64,000 bases of DNA from Micromonospora pisi (GTDB taxonomy: Bacteria; Actinomycetota; Actinomycetes; Mycobacteriales; Micromonosporaceae), in contig NZ_RBKT01000001.1 in the NCBI RefSeq assembly GCF_003633685.1, positions 1,612,001 to 1,676,000 of the forward strand. Reading direction: 5' to 3'. A program made the translations under genes and the position numbers. Below, piece by piece: positions 40,401 to 48,755 of the stretch. How positions within the stretch are numbered: the first letter of the stretch is position 1; the number at the start of each line of letters is the position of its first letter. The notes under the pieces are model-generated. The model saw only the letters and a list, made by a program, of their open reading frames with translations, did not search any database and was not told the origin of the DNA.

Positions 40401-43268
40401 ACCCAGCTCCAGCTCGCCGCCCTCTGGACCGACCTGCTCCGGACGGGTGTGGGACGGGCCGAGGACGACTTCTTCGACCTCGGCGGCAACTCGCTGCTCG
40501 CCACCCGGCTCGCCTTCCGCGCCGCCGAGCGGTTCGGCGTCGACCTGCCGGTACGCGTCATCTACGAGCAGCACAGCCTGGCCGGGCTCGCCACCGAGAT
40601 CGACCGGCGCCGGCACAGCCCCGGGCCGGCATCGGCCCGGATCACCGCCCGGGACCGGGGCGCCTACCGCAGCGGGGTCGCCCGCACCGGACCGATCGAT
40701 CCGACCGGTCACCTGGTCAGGCCGGGGACCGGGCCCTGGGCGATGTGGCGCTGGATCGGACTGCGTGCCGCCGGATTTCCGGTCGGGCCGCTCACCCGGC
40801 TCGGTGACCCCGACCACCTGGCCCGCACCGACGCGCTGCTGGCCAGCGAGGACCGGCTGGCCGAGGTACGCCGGGCGATGACCGGGCGGCTGCACCAGGC
40901 CCGCCGGACCGCCCCCGCCGACCAGCGGTCCCGGTGGAACCGGGCGGACCGGCAACTGCGCCAGGGCAGCTTCCCCGACGACCTGCCGGACGTCGCCGAC
41001 CCGGTGCTGGCGGCCGGGATCGCCGAGACCCGGGCCGCTCTCGCCGACGCGGTGCGACGGCACCGGGCCGACCGGTCCGCGTTCGACCGGTCACACGTTC
41101 AGGCGAGCCGGCGACGTACCGCAGCGCTCCGCGCCGCCGCCGCCGACCCACGGCTGCGCGAGGCGGTGACCTGGCAGAACCGGCACGCCCTGCGGACCGG
41201 GCTCGACCCCCTGTTGAACCGCGCCGACGGCGACGCGACCACCCGCGACTCGAAACACCGGCAACACGAAGCGCTGCTCGCCACCTACCTGCAGCGGTAC
41301 TGCGCCAAGAACGACACCATCGGCTTCTTCGGCCCGGTCGGTTGGGCCACCGTCGCGCCGGCCGGTACCGGGCTGGAGATCACCTCCGACGCCGCCCCGC
41401 TGACCCGTACGGTCTACTTCGAGAACTGGGCGATGGCCGGGCTCGCGGACGCGCTCACCGCCCACCACCCGCGCCTGGCCCCCTGGCTGATCCCCCGTCG
41501 GCTGCCGTTCCTGACCGTCCTCGACGACCAGCTACTGCTGCCACTCACCCCGCCCACACCGCTACCGCCACCGCTGGCCCGGCTGCTCGCCGCCGCCGAC
41601 GGCCGGCGTACCGCCGAAGAGATCGCCGCCGAACTGGTCGCCGACCCGGCCAGCGGGTTCGCCACGCCGGACGAGGTGTACCGGATGCTGGCGGAACTGC
41701 GCGACACACACCGGATCACCTGGTCGCTGGAGGTGCCGAAGGAGGACCTCTTCCCGGAGCGGTCGGTCCGGAACCGACTGGCCCCGGTCACCGACGACGC
41801 CGTACGGAAACCGGCACTGCGCGCCCTGGACGACCTGGTCCGGGCCCGGGACGCGGTCGCCGGGGCGGCCGGGGACGCCGACCGGCTCGGCACCGCCCTC
41901 GCCGACCTGGAACGGACCTTCACCGAACTGACCGGCGCCGCACCGACCCGCCGGGCCGGCCGGGTGTACGCCGGCCGCACGCTGGTGTACGAGGACTGCC
42001 GGGCGGGCGACCGGGTGACGCTCTCCACCGACCTGGTCGGCACCCTCTGGCCGGCGCTGAGCCTGCTGCTGGAGAGTGCCCGCTGGTTCACCTTCGCCGG
42101 CGCCGCCCTGTTCGCCCGGGCCTGCCGCGAGCGGTACGCCGAACTGGTCGGCCGGGGCGGGCAGCCAACGGTGCCGTTCGCCGACTTCTGGCTCTGGGCC
42201 AACGATCTCCTCTTCGACCTGCCGGAACGGCTCATCGCACCGGTGGTCCGGGGGCTGCAGGACCGGTGGCGCCAGATCCTGCCGGAACTCGACGGGGAAC
42301 GCCGGATCCAGCTCGACTCGGCGAGCATCGCCGACCGGGTCACCGCCGCGTTCGCCGCCCCCCGACCCGGCTGGGTCGGCGCGTACCAGCACAGCCCGGA
42401 CGTGATGCTGGTCGCCGACGGGGCCGAGGCCGTCGCCCGGGGCGACTTCCGGTGGGTGGTGGGCGAGGTCCACCCGGGGGTGAACACGCTGCGGTCCGCC
42501 CTGTTCATGGCCCAGCACCCGGATCCGACGGAACTGGTCGCCGCGATGCGGGCCGATCTGCCCGGCCCCCGGGTGGTGCTGGCCGCCACCGGTGAGGAGG
42601 GCGGGGCCCCGTCCCGGCTCACCGACAAGCTCGTCACCGACCAGGACCTGCGGCTGGTCTTCGGGCACGACAGCTGCGGGCTGGACCCGGAGACGGCGGT
42701 CGCGGTGGCCGACTGCGTACTGGAGTCGCAGGACGGGACGCTGACCGTACGGACCCGGGACGGCCGGCACGCGCTGCCGCTCGCCGAGGTGGTCGGCGAG
42801 GCGCTGATGCTGCAACTGATCCAGCGCTTCGACCCGCTGCCGCCGGCCGACCACCGACCACGGATCACCGTCGACCGGGTGGTGATCTCCCGGGAGAGCT
42901 GGCGGTTCGGTGCGGCTGGACTGGACTTCGCCACGATCGTCGAGGAGGCGGAGCGGTTCCGTGCGGTACGTCGCTGGCAGCGCGACTCGGGTCTGCCCCG
43001 GTACGTCTTCGTCAAGACCCCGGTGGAGAAGAAGCCGTTCTTTCTCGACTTCGCCAGCCTCGCCTCGGTGGACGCGTTCGCCCGAGCGGTCCGGCGCACG
43101 GTCTCCGGCGCCGGACCGGACGCCACCCTGCGGCTGAGCGAGATGCTGCCGACGCCGGAGCAGCTCTGGTTGACCGATGCCGGCGGTGGCCGCCGGACGG
43201 CCGAGTTCCGCCTTGTCGCCGTGGACACCCGCCGGCCGGAAGCACAGAGGAGAAGCCATGACCGGTGA
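37419..43268 (+). CDS. NRPS C-A-T fused to a lantibiotic-dehydratase-like (LanB N-terminal) domain
   Basis: 1949 residues from a GTG nine bases after AAAGGAGGA. Domain order: condensation (about 15-450, HHAIIDG at 162-168, opening LLALQQGLLFHDRF like D-acceptor or starter C domains), adenylation (about 480-980, NHTSGSTGAPKG, NGYGPTEN, YRTGDRVRW, NRNGKVDR), carrier (Ser1025 in LGGNSLLATRL), then about 840 residues resembling Lant_dehydr_N. The last begins WAMWRWIGLRAAGFPVGPL near 1107. It contains RYCAKNDTIGFFGPVGW at 1293-1309, where classical LanB proteins have the R-x-x-x-R-x-T-P-F-G tRNA/glutamate-site motif, and ends LSEMLPTPEQLWLTDAGG. Pocket residues read D-A-L-W-L-G-G-T-F-K, close to valine codes. 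The LanB part may use aminoacyl-tRNA to modify or extend the carrier-bound residue; this is inference. Confidence 0.93.
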   Translation: MRSTSSSAGEVSDDQASAVEPDGECYDLLALQQGLLFHDRFEPGSGVDILQIVIDWPEPLDPTAMTTAWQAAAQRHPVLRTAFTLLGPERASQRVQPEVTIPVHRYDWRTDAPTGRAERLARLDRFLATDRSHGFDPATAPLVRIGLIQHRADQHTIVFSLHHAIIDGRSVPLLLTEVLTDYTAILQGTERPVPDRRPFQDFATWAGQRSLVADQRFWRTRLDGVTLPTPLPLHPATSTPPRGPDSVRELTHQLDPARSATLHRAASAVGVPLSTLVTAAWAVLLHRYSGERDVVFGAVRSCRRGSIDRADTIIGMVINTVPLRIDVRPELTVRDWLVDVRAQIDAVRAHQAAPLTAVQGWSGLPASTPLFDSLLMYEHRDLQTVLSRSVPDWGARVARVHRHPGPPVTVLVFGEPVLRVLLYHDRRRLTDLAADRMLHHLTTCLVGLAAGLDAPVAALPLLGPDEHHQLTHDWAGHRPEPAGGPDHPTDSTIGERFSAQVRRSPDAVAVTGPDGTLSYAELDARANRLAHLLIRRGAVPDQPVAVALPRSVRLVVALLAVVKAGCAYLPLDPTNPPARTRELLAVSGDPLLLTEADLTAAELAGAELPPTTPDLPVRPESLAYVNHTSGSTGAPKGVAVPHRAVLRLVHEPGYLRLGPDQTVLQLAPAAFDAATLEIWGSLLNGARLVVAPPDPLGPAELAQLLRAEQVSVLWLTAGLFHQVVEEDPGALATVGQLLAGGDVLDPGAVRTALRVRAGRPLVNGYGPTENTTFTCCHRMTDPETVPAPVPIGRPVPRSTVYVLDGLLRPVPVGVPGELYTGGDGLARGYLGQPGRTAERFLPDPFAPRPGARMYRTGDRVRWRPDGTLEFLGRVDRQVKIRGFRVEPAEAEAVLRAHPSVGEVAVVVHGDGEHRRLVAYASPSTGTATPDGTAPLDERLLGAYALAHLPPYLRPAGYVLLPALPLNRNGKVDRDALPAPAAPTRPVPERPLTDPTQLQLAALWTDLLRTGVGRAEDDFFDLGGNSLLATRLAFRAAERFGVDLPVRVIYEQHSLAGLATEIDRRRHSPGPASARITARDRGAYRSGVARTGPIDPTGHLVRPGTGPWAMWRWIGLRAAGFPVGPLTRLGDPDHLARTDALLASEDRLAEVRRAMTGRLHQARRTAPADQRSRWNRADRQLRQGSFPDDLPDVADPVLAAGIAETRAALADAVRRHRADRSAFDRSHVQASRRRTAALRAAAADPRLREAVTWQNRHALRTGLDPLLNRADGDATTRDSKHRQHEALLATYLQRYCAKNDTIGFFGPVGWATVAPAGTGLEITSDAAPLTRTVYFENWAMAGLADALTAHHPRLAPWLIPRRLPFLTVLDDQLLLPLTPPTPLPPPLARLLAAADGRRTAEEIAAELVADPASGFATPDEVYRMLAELRDTHRITWSLEVPKEDLFPERSVRNRLAPVTDDAVRKPALRALDDLVRARDAVAGAAGDADRLGTALADLERTFTELTGAAPTRRAGRVYAGRTLVYEDCRAGDRVTLSTDLVGTLWPALSLLLESARWFTFAGAALFARACRERYAELVGRGGQPTVPFADFWLWANDLLFDLPERLIAPVVRGLQDRWRQILPELDGERRIQLDSASIADRVTAAFAAPRPGWVGAYQHSPDVMLVADGAEAVARGDFRWVVGEVHPGVNTLRSALFMAQHPDPTELVAAMRADLPGPRVVLAATGEEGGAPSRLTDKLVTDQDLRLVFGHDSCGLDPETAVAVADCVLESQDGTLTVRTRDGRHALPLAEVVGEALMLQLIQRFDPLPPADHRPRITVDRVVISRESWRFGAAGLDFATIVEEAERFRAVRRWQRDSGLPRYVFVKTPVEKKPFFLDFASLASVDAFARAVRRTVSGAGPDATLRLSEMLPTPEQLWLTDAGGGRRTAEFRLVAVDTRRPEAQRRSHDR

Positions 43269-46200
43269 CACCTTCGTCCTGCCCGCCTCGTCCACCCAGC
43301 GGCGGCTCTGGATGCTGGACCAGCTCGACCCGGGCTCGGCGGCGTACAACATCGCCTGGTCCGTCCGGCTCACCGGCGAACTGCGGGTCGACGCGCTCCG
43401 CGCCACACTGGACTGGCTGGTCGGCCGGCACGAGGTGCTGCGGACCGTCTTCACCTCGGTCGACGGCGAACCGGCGCAGGTGGTCGGTCCGAAATGGTCG
43501 GTTCCACTGCCGGTCACCGACCCGGGAGCCGACGGGTCGGCGGGGCTCGACGCCCTGCTCGACGCGGAGAGCCGGGCGCCGTTCGACCTCGCCACCGGCC
43601 CGCTGCTGCGGGTGCGGCTGGTCCGGCTCGCCCCGGACCAGCACGTGCTCATCCTGGTGGTGCACCACATCGTCGCCGACGGGTGGTCGTTCGACACGGT
43701 CTTCGACGAACTCGCCCACGGCTACCGGGCCGCCGTCGCCGCAACCGTGCCGGAGCTGCCGCCACCGCCGATCCAGTACGCCGACTTCGCGGTCTGGCAA
43801 CGGGAACAGGCACACGGGTCCGCCTTCGCCGAGGACCTCGCCTACTGGCGGGCCGAGCTCGCCGGGGCACCGACCCTGCTCGACCTGCCCGCCGACCGTC
43901 CCCGTCCGGCGGAGCAGTCACCGGCCGGCGGGCTGGTCACGTTCCCGCTGCCGGCGGAGCTGACCGACGGTGTACGGCGACTAGCCCGGGACGCCGACAC
44001 CACCGACTTCGCGGTGCTGCTCAGCGGTTTCCAGGCCCTGCTGCACCGGCTCAGCGGACAGCCGGACCTGCTGGTCGCCGTACCGGTGTCGGGACGGAGC
44101 CGGCCGGAGACCCGGGGTGTGGTGGGCTTCTTCGCCAACACCCTGGCGCTGCGCGGTCGGTTCGAGGAGCGGACGAGTTTCGCCGAACTGCTGGGCGCCG
44201 CCCGGAGCAGCGCGATCGCCGCCCAGTCCCGGCAGGACGTGCCGTTCGAGGAGCTGGTCGACCTGCTCGCCCCGCAGCGCAGCCTCGCCTACTCGCCGCT
44301 GGTGCAGGTGATGTTCGCGCTCGAACAGACACCGGCACCGGTCGAGGCGGCCGGGCTGCGGATCGCCCCCGAACTGCACGAGAACGGCACCGTCAAGTTC
44401 GACCTCACGCTCACCGTGGAAGAACGGCCGGACGGGTGGCGCGGACGACTGACGTACCGGACCGAACTCTTCGACGCCGACCGGATCGAGCGGCTCGGGG
44501 CGGCGTACCTGGCGCTGCTCGGGGCGGCGGTCGAGCAGCCCTCGACGCCGGTCGCCGAGCTGCCGCTGCTCAGCCCGGCCGCCCGCGCGGAGATCATCGC
44601 CGGTTGGCGGGCCGAACGGCTCGACCCGCCCCCGTACGACTCGATCGCCGCGCTCTTCGCACGGCACCCGCCGGCCGACCCGGACGCGGTCGCGGTGGCG
44701 GCGCCGGACGCGACGCTGACGTACCAGCGGCTGACCGCCGACCGCAACCGCCTCGCCCACCTGCTCCGCGAGTACGGGATCGACGTCGACGTCCCGGTCG
44801 GGATCTGCCTCACCCGGGGCAGCGGCATGCTCACCGCGATGCTGGCGGTCTGGCAGGCCGGCGGCGGATACCTGCCCCTGGACCCGGAACTGCCGACCGC
44901 CCGGCTGGCCGGGATGGCGCGTTCGGCCGGGGTGCCGCTGATCCTGACCGACCGGGCCAGCGCCGACCGTACGGGTGACTGCTGGCCGACCGGGACGCGG
45001 GTGCTCCGCCTCGACGACGCCGAGCAGGTCACCCGGTTACGGGCGCTCCCGGAGACCCCACCGACCTACGCCGCCCACCCGGACAGCCTCGCCTACCTGC
45101 TCTACACCTCCGGATCGACAGGTGTCCCGAAGGGAGTCGCGGTCACCCACGGTTCCGTGGCCAACCTGCTGGTCGCCTTCGACCGGCTGCTCTGCCTCAC
45201 CGCCGCCGACCGGGTCGCCGCCCTCACCACGAACGCGTTCGACATCTCCGTGGTCGAACTGGTCCTGCCGCTGCTCGCCGGGGCCCGGGTGGAGCTCTTC
45301 GACTCCCGGTTCGCCCAGGACTCCGCCGCCCTCCGGTCCGCACTCGCCGAGCGGGGCGTCACCACGATGCAGGCCACCCCGGCGAGCTGGCGGATGCTGC
45401 TCGCCGCCGGCGGGGTGCCGGCGAACGTACGGCTGCGGATCAGCGGCGGCGAAGCGCTCACCCGCGACCTCGCGGACGCGCTGTGTACCGACGGCGCCAC
45501 CCTGGTCAACGGTTACGGCCCCTCGGAGACCAGCATCTACTCGACCGCCGGCCGGGTCGACGCCGACGGACCCGTCAACCTCGGCGGCCCGGTCGCGAAC
45601 ACCCGGCTCTACCTGCTCGACCCGGCCGGCCAGCCGGTTCCGGTCGGCGCCGTCGGCGAGCTGCACCTGGGCGGCCTCGGCGTGGCCCGGGGATACCACG
45701 GCGACCCGGCCCGGACCGCGGTCAGCTTCCGCCCCGACCCGTGGAGCAGCCGCCCCGGCGCCCGGCTCTACGCCACCGGCGACCTGGCCCGGTGGCTGCC
45801 GGGCGGGCGACTGGAGTACCTCGGCCGCGCCGACCAGCAGGTCAAACTCCGTGGCTACCGGATCGAGCTGGGCGAGATCGAAACCGCGCTACGCGCCCAG
45901 GAGGGCATCCGGGACGCGGTCGTGGTGACCTGGCGGGCCAGCGCCGAGGACGTCCGGCTGGTCGGGTACGTGGTGCCGACCGACCCCCACGCCGACCCGG
46001 CCGCGCTCTGGTCCCGGCTGCGCCCCGCGCTCGCCGCCCAACTGCCGGAGTACATGCTGCCGGCGACCCTGGTGCCACTGGACCGGTTTCCGCGTACCGG
46101 CAGCGGCAAGGTCGATCGCCGGGGCCTGCCCGAACCGGTGTGGCGGGACGCCGACGACGGCAACCGGGTGGCGCCACGTACCCCGGTGGAGAAGCAACTC

Positions 46201-46545
46201 GCCCTGCTCTGGGGCGAGGTGCTGGGGCTCGCCGGGGTCGGCGTGCACGACAACTTCTTCAACCTGGGCGGCCACTCGCTCACCGCGACCCGGCTGATCG
46301 CCCGGATCCGCACCACATTCGGCGTCGACCTGCCCCTGCGGCTGCTCTTCGCCGCGCCGACCATCGCTGAACTCGCACCCCGGGTCGCCGACCCGGCCAC
46401 CGCAGGCCCCCACCGCAACGGCACCACCGACCGGGTCGCGACCGGCGGACCAAGCGCCCAGGACCTGCTCGCCTCGCTCGACGACCTCTCCGACCGGGAG
46501 ATCGACGAACTGTTGGACACGCTGATCGCCGAGGAGGGCTCATGA
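43258..46545 (+). CDS. NRPS module C-A-T
   Basis: 1095 residues from the ATG at 43258 (AGAGGAG upstream), overlapping the previous gene by 11 bases. Condensation domain 5-440 (HHIVADGWS, HH at 136-137), adenylation about 450-970 (YTSGSTGVPKG at 616, NGYGPSET, YATGDLARW, GSGKVDRRGLP), carrier Ser1007 in LGGHSLTATRL. Pocket residues read D-I-V-Q-I-G-G-I-Y-K, nearest to glycine codes (D-I-L-Q-L-G-x-x-W-K); a weak call. The acidic C-terminal tail (LSDREIDELLDTLIAEEG) looks like a docking segment for the next synthetase. The stop overlaps the monooxygenase start (ATGA). Confidence 0.95.
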   Translation: MTGDTFVLPASSTQRRLWMLDQLDPGSAAYNIAWSVRLTGELRVDALRATLDWLVGRHEVLRTVFTSVDGEPAQVVGPKWSVPLPVTDPGADGSAGLDALLDAESRAPFDLATGPLLRVRLVRLAPDQHVLILVVHHIVADGWSFDTVFDELAHGYRAAVAATVPELPPPPIQYADFAVWQREQAHGSAFAEDLAYWRAELAGAPTLLDLPADRPRPAEQSPAGGLVTFPLPAELTDGVRRLARDADTTDFAVLLSGFQALLHRLSGQPDLLVAVPVSGRSRPETRGVVGFFANTLALRGRFEERTSFAELLGAARSSAIAAQSRQDVPFEELVDLLAPQRSLAYSPLVQVMFALEQTPAPVEAAGLRIAPELHENGTVKFDLTLTVEERPDGWRGRLTYRTELFDADRIERLGAAYLALLGAAVEQPSTPVAELPLLSPAARAEIIAGWRAERLDPPPYDSIAALFARHPPADPDAVAVAAPDATLTYQRLTADRNRLAHLLREYGIDVDVPVGICLTRGSGMLTAMLAVWQAGGGYLPLDPELPTARLAGMARSAGVPLILTDRASADRTGDCWPTGTRVLRLDDAEQVTRLRALPETPPTYAAHPDSLAYLLYTSGSTGVPKGVAVTHGSVANLLVAFDRLLCLTAADRVAALTTNAFDISVVELVLPLLAGARVELFDSRFAQDSAALRSALAERGVTTMQATPASWRMLLAAGGVPANVRLRISGGEALTRDLADALCTDGATLVNGYGPSETSIYSTAGRVDADGPVNLGGPVANTRLYLLDPAGQPVPVGAVGELHLGGLGVARGYHGDPARTAVSFRPDPWSSRPGARLYATGDLARWLPGGRLEYLGRADQQVKLRGYRIELGEIETALRAQEGIRDAVVVTWRASAEDVRLVGYVVPTDPHADPAALWSRLRPALAAQLPEYMLPATLVPLDRFPRTGSGKVDRRGLPEPVWRDADDGNRVAPRTPVEKQLALLWGEVLGLAGVGVHDNFFNLGGHSLTATRLIARIRTTFGVDLPLRLLFAAPTIAELAPRVADPATAGPHRNGTTDRVATGGPSAQDLLASLDDLSDREIDELLDTLIAEEGS

Positions 46546-47924
46546 CGGCCACGCCGTCCCCGACCGACCGCCGGGACCGTGCCGTGATCATCGGCGCCGG
46601 TCTGGCCGGCTCACTCGCCGCCGTGTACCTCGCCCGCCGTGGCTACCGGGTGGACGTCTACGAGCGACGCGACGACCCACGACTGGCCCCGGCCGGAACC
46701 GCCGGCCGCTCGATCAACCTCGGGCTCTCCGCCCGGGGGATGCGCGCGTTGCAGGAGGTGGGGCTCCTCGGCGACGTACTCAAGCGCAGTGTGCCGATGC
46801 GCGGCCGGGTGGTGCACTCACCGGACGGCACGGTCAGCTTCCAGCCGTACGGGGTGCACGGCCACCAGATCCTGCACTCGGTGCTCCGAGACGAGCTGAT
46901 CGCCGTCCTGGTCGACGCGGCCGAGGCCCAGCCCGGGGTGCGGTTCCACTTCGGCTGGCGGCTGCACGGGCTCGACCGGGAGACCCCCTCGGTCTCGGTG
47001 ACCCAGCTCGCCGACGGCGTCACCGACGAGGTGCCGGCGGACCTGATCGTCGGCGCGGACGGGGCGTTCTCCTCGGTACGGCAACAGCTCCAGTACGGCC
47101 TGCGGGCCAACCACGGCCAGGAGTTCCTCGACTGGGGCTACAAGGAGCTGACCATCCCGGTCGACGTCGACGGCCGACCCCGGGTACGGCTGGAGGCGCT
47201 GCACGTCTGGCCCGGCGAGCACGGGCTGATGGTCGCCCACCCGAACGTCGACGGCTCGCTGACCTGCACCCTCTTCATGCCGTTCGAGGGGCCGCACAGC
47301 TTCGCCACACTCAACGGACCGGCGGCGATCCGCGACTTCTTCCGGCGGAACTTCCCCGACGCCCAGGAGCTGATGCCCCGACTCGTCGAGGAGATCATCG
47401 AACACCCGACCGGGCAGATGGTCACCGTACGGACCAGCCCGTGGCGGTACGCCGACCGGGTGGTGCTGATCGGCGACGCGGCCCACGCCGTCTACCCCTT
47501 CTACGGCCAGGGCATGAACTCCTCCTTCGAGGACTGCCTGGTGCTCGACCAGTGCCTGGAGCGGCACCGCGACCGAGGCGACGCGCTCGCCGCGTACGAG
47601 ACGGCCCGCAGGCCGCACACCGACGTGCTCGCCGACCTCTCCACCCGGAACTTCGTCGAGTTGCGGGACCGGGTGCACCGGCCGGCGTACGCCCTGAAGG
47701 CGGGTGCGGACCGGCTGCTCAGCCGCCTCCTGCCCGCCCACTGGACCCCGCTGTACACGATGGTCGCCCACACCACCACCCCGTACGCCGAGGCACTGGC
47801 CCGGTCGGAGCGACAGGACCGGCTGCTGCGCGCGGCGGCGACCGGCGGCGTCCTGGCGCTCGGCACCGCCCTGGCCTACACGATCACCCGGGCGGCCCGC
47901 GCCACCCGCCGGTCGGGGCGGTGA
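46542..47924 (+). CDS. Kynurenine 3-monooxygenase
   Basis: 460 residues. FAD/NADPH enzyme hydroxylating kynurenine to 3-hydroxykynurenine. FAD site VIIGAGLAGSLAAVYLARRG; KMO-specific AGRSINLGLSARGMRALQEV; YKELTIPVDVDG, LTCTLFMPFEGP and the DAAHAVYPFYGQGMNSSFED segment follow the eukaryotic/bacterial KMO order throughout. A C-terminal hydrophobic helix (GGVLALGTALAYTITRAARA) also matches KMO membrane anchors. Similar genes supply 3-hydroxykynurenine-derived units in sibiromycin/actinomycin-type pathways. It lies between NRPS genes by four-base overlap. No tryptophan dioxygenase or kynureninase is in the window. Confidence 0.93.
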   Translation: MTATPSPTDRRDRAVIIGAGLAGSLAAVYLARRGYRVDVYERRDDPRLAPAGTAGRSINLGLSARGMRALQEVGLLGDVLKRSVPMRGRVVHSPDGTVSFQPYGVHGHQILHSVLRDELIAVLVDAAEAQPGVRFHFGWRLHGLDRETPSVSVTQLADGVTDEVPADLIVGADGAFSSVRQQLQYGLRANHGQEFLDWGYKELTIPVDVDGRPRVRLEALHVWPGEHGLMVAHPNVDGSLTCTLFMPFEGPHSFATLNGPAAIRDFFRRNFPDAQELMPRLVEEIIEHPTGQMVTVRTSPWRYADRVVLIGDAAHAVYPFYGQGMNSSFEDCLVLDQCLERHRDRGDALAAYETARRPHTDVLADLSTRNFVELRDRVHRPAYALKAGADRLLSRLLPAHWTPLYTMVAHTTTPYAEALARSERQDRLLRAAATGGVLALGTALAYTITRAARATRRSGR

Positions 47925-47931
47925 CGGTGCC

Positions 47932-48678
47932 GTGCTGATCCATCCCCAGGAGCCGGCCTGCGTGCTGGTGGAACAGTTCGACCTGACCGCCGAGGCGGTC
48001 CACCCGCTGCTGCACGGGGTCGAGGAGAAACTGCTCAGCGTGCTCCGCTGGGCCCGCGAGTACCTCTGCCGGCCCCATCCCGAACTCGGCCGCAAGGGCC
48101 CGGTCTGCCCGTTCGCGCAGGCGTCACTGGACCGGGGGATGTTCTACCTCGCCGTGCACCGGGGCGAGACGGTCGCGCCGGCCGTGCTCGACGGGCTGCT
48201 GATGACGTACCGCGACTGGTTCCGGGAGCTGCCCCCGACCGCCGGCCCGGCCGCCCAGTTCAAGACCATCCTGCTCACCCTGCCGGACCTTCCGCCGGAC
48301 CAGGCGAACACGGTCGTGGACCGGGCCCAGGAGCGGCTGAAACCGCAGTACGTGGCCGAGGGGTTGATGGTCGGCGAGTTCCACGCCGGACCGCCGGAGA
48401 AGGCAGGGCTCTGGAACGTCGACTTCCGCCCCCTGTACAGCCCGGTGCCGCTGCTCGCGATCCGGCACATGGTCTCGTCGGACTTCCCGTTCCTCGCCGA
48501 CGACGCGGACGCGGTCGCCGCGTACCTGCGCCTGTTCGGTGCGAACACGCCACCGGCCCTGCGTACCCGGGTCAGCGCCGCGGCCCGCGAGTTCGGCCTC
48601 TCCCTGCCCGCCCCGGAGCCGGTCTCCCCCAGACCACCGGTCCCCCAACTGGCCGATCAGCAAGGAGCCACATCATGA
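47932..48678 (+). CDS. DUF6875-like protein of the NRPS operon
   Basis: 248 residues from a GTG at 47932, 8 bases after the monooxygenase stop; other GTG starts nearby cannot be excluded. Function unknown. Distinctive segments are GRKGPVCPFAQASLDRGMFY, LMVGEFHAGPPEKAGLWNVD, FRPLYSPVPLLAIRHMVSSD and FPFLADD. They resemble the DUF6875 family as I remember it, which occurs in actinobacterial biosynthetic loci. The conserved Cys-Pro-Phe and His residues could be an active site, but no fold can be named with confidence. Soluble, no signal peptide. The 3' end overlaps a 26-codon reading frame. Confidence 0.7.
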   Translation: MLIHPQEPACVLVEQFDLTAEAVHPLLHGVEEKLLSVLRWAREYLCRPHPELGRKGPVCPFAQASLDRGMFYLAVHRGETVAPAVLDGLLMTYRDWFRELPPTAGPAAQFKTILLTLPDLPPDQANTVVDRAQERLKPQYVAEGLMVGEFHAGPPEKAGLWNVDFRPLYSPVPLLAIRHMVSSDFPFLADDADAVAAYLRLFGANTPPALRTRVSAAAREFGLSLPAPEPVSPRPPVPQLADQQGATS

Positions 48679-48755
48679 CCGAGCGAAGCGAGGGAATCAG
48701 CCAGCTCAGTCACACAGGTCATGGCATCGACGAGCGCAGCGAGGAGAGGTCATGA
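48675..48755 (+). CDS. 26-residue translationally coupled small ORF
   Basis: A reading frame of 26 codons that opens with MTERSEG and ends DERSEERS. Its ATG overlaps the stop of the DUF6875-like gene (ATGA) and its stop overlaps the ATG of the next synthetase (ATGA). AAGGAG stands seven bases upstream, so ribosomes could translate it. It may only be a coupling spacer built from a dispersed GAGCG repeat, not a functional peptide. It is not like any domain I know. Confidence 0.5.
   Translation: MTERSEGISQLSHTGHGIDERSEERS
48681..48744 (+). repeat. Pair of GAGCGMAGCGAGG repeats in the small ORF
   Basis: GAGCGAAGCGAGG at 48681-48693 and GAGCGCAGCGAGG at 48732-48744, with 38 bases between. The same 13-mer occurs at the start of the sufT-like gene and a related sequence at the rapZ start, pointing to a dispersed element near translation starts. 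Confidence 0.6.

Noticed and set aside
38562-43697. Long reverse frames (833, 604 and 711 codons) opposite the first synthetase
   Set aside because: They overlap each other and the clear C-A-T-LanB gene and look like composition artefacts.
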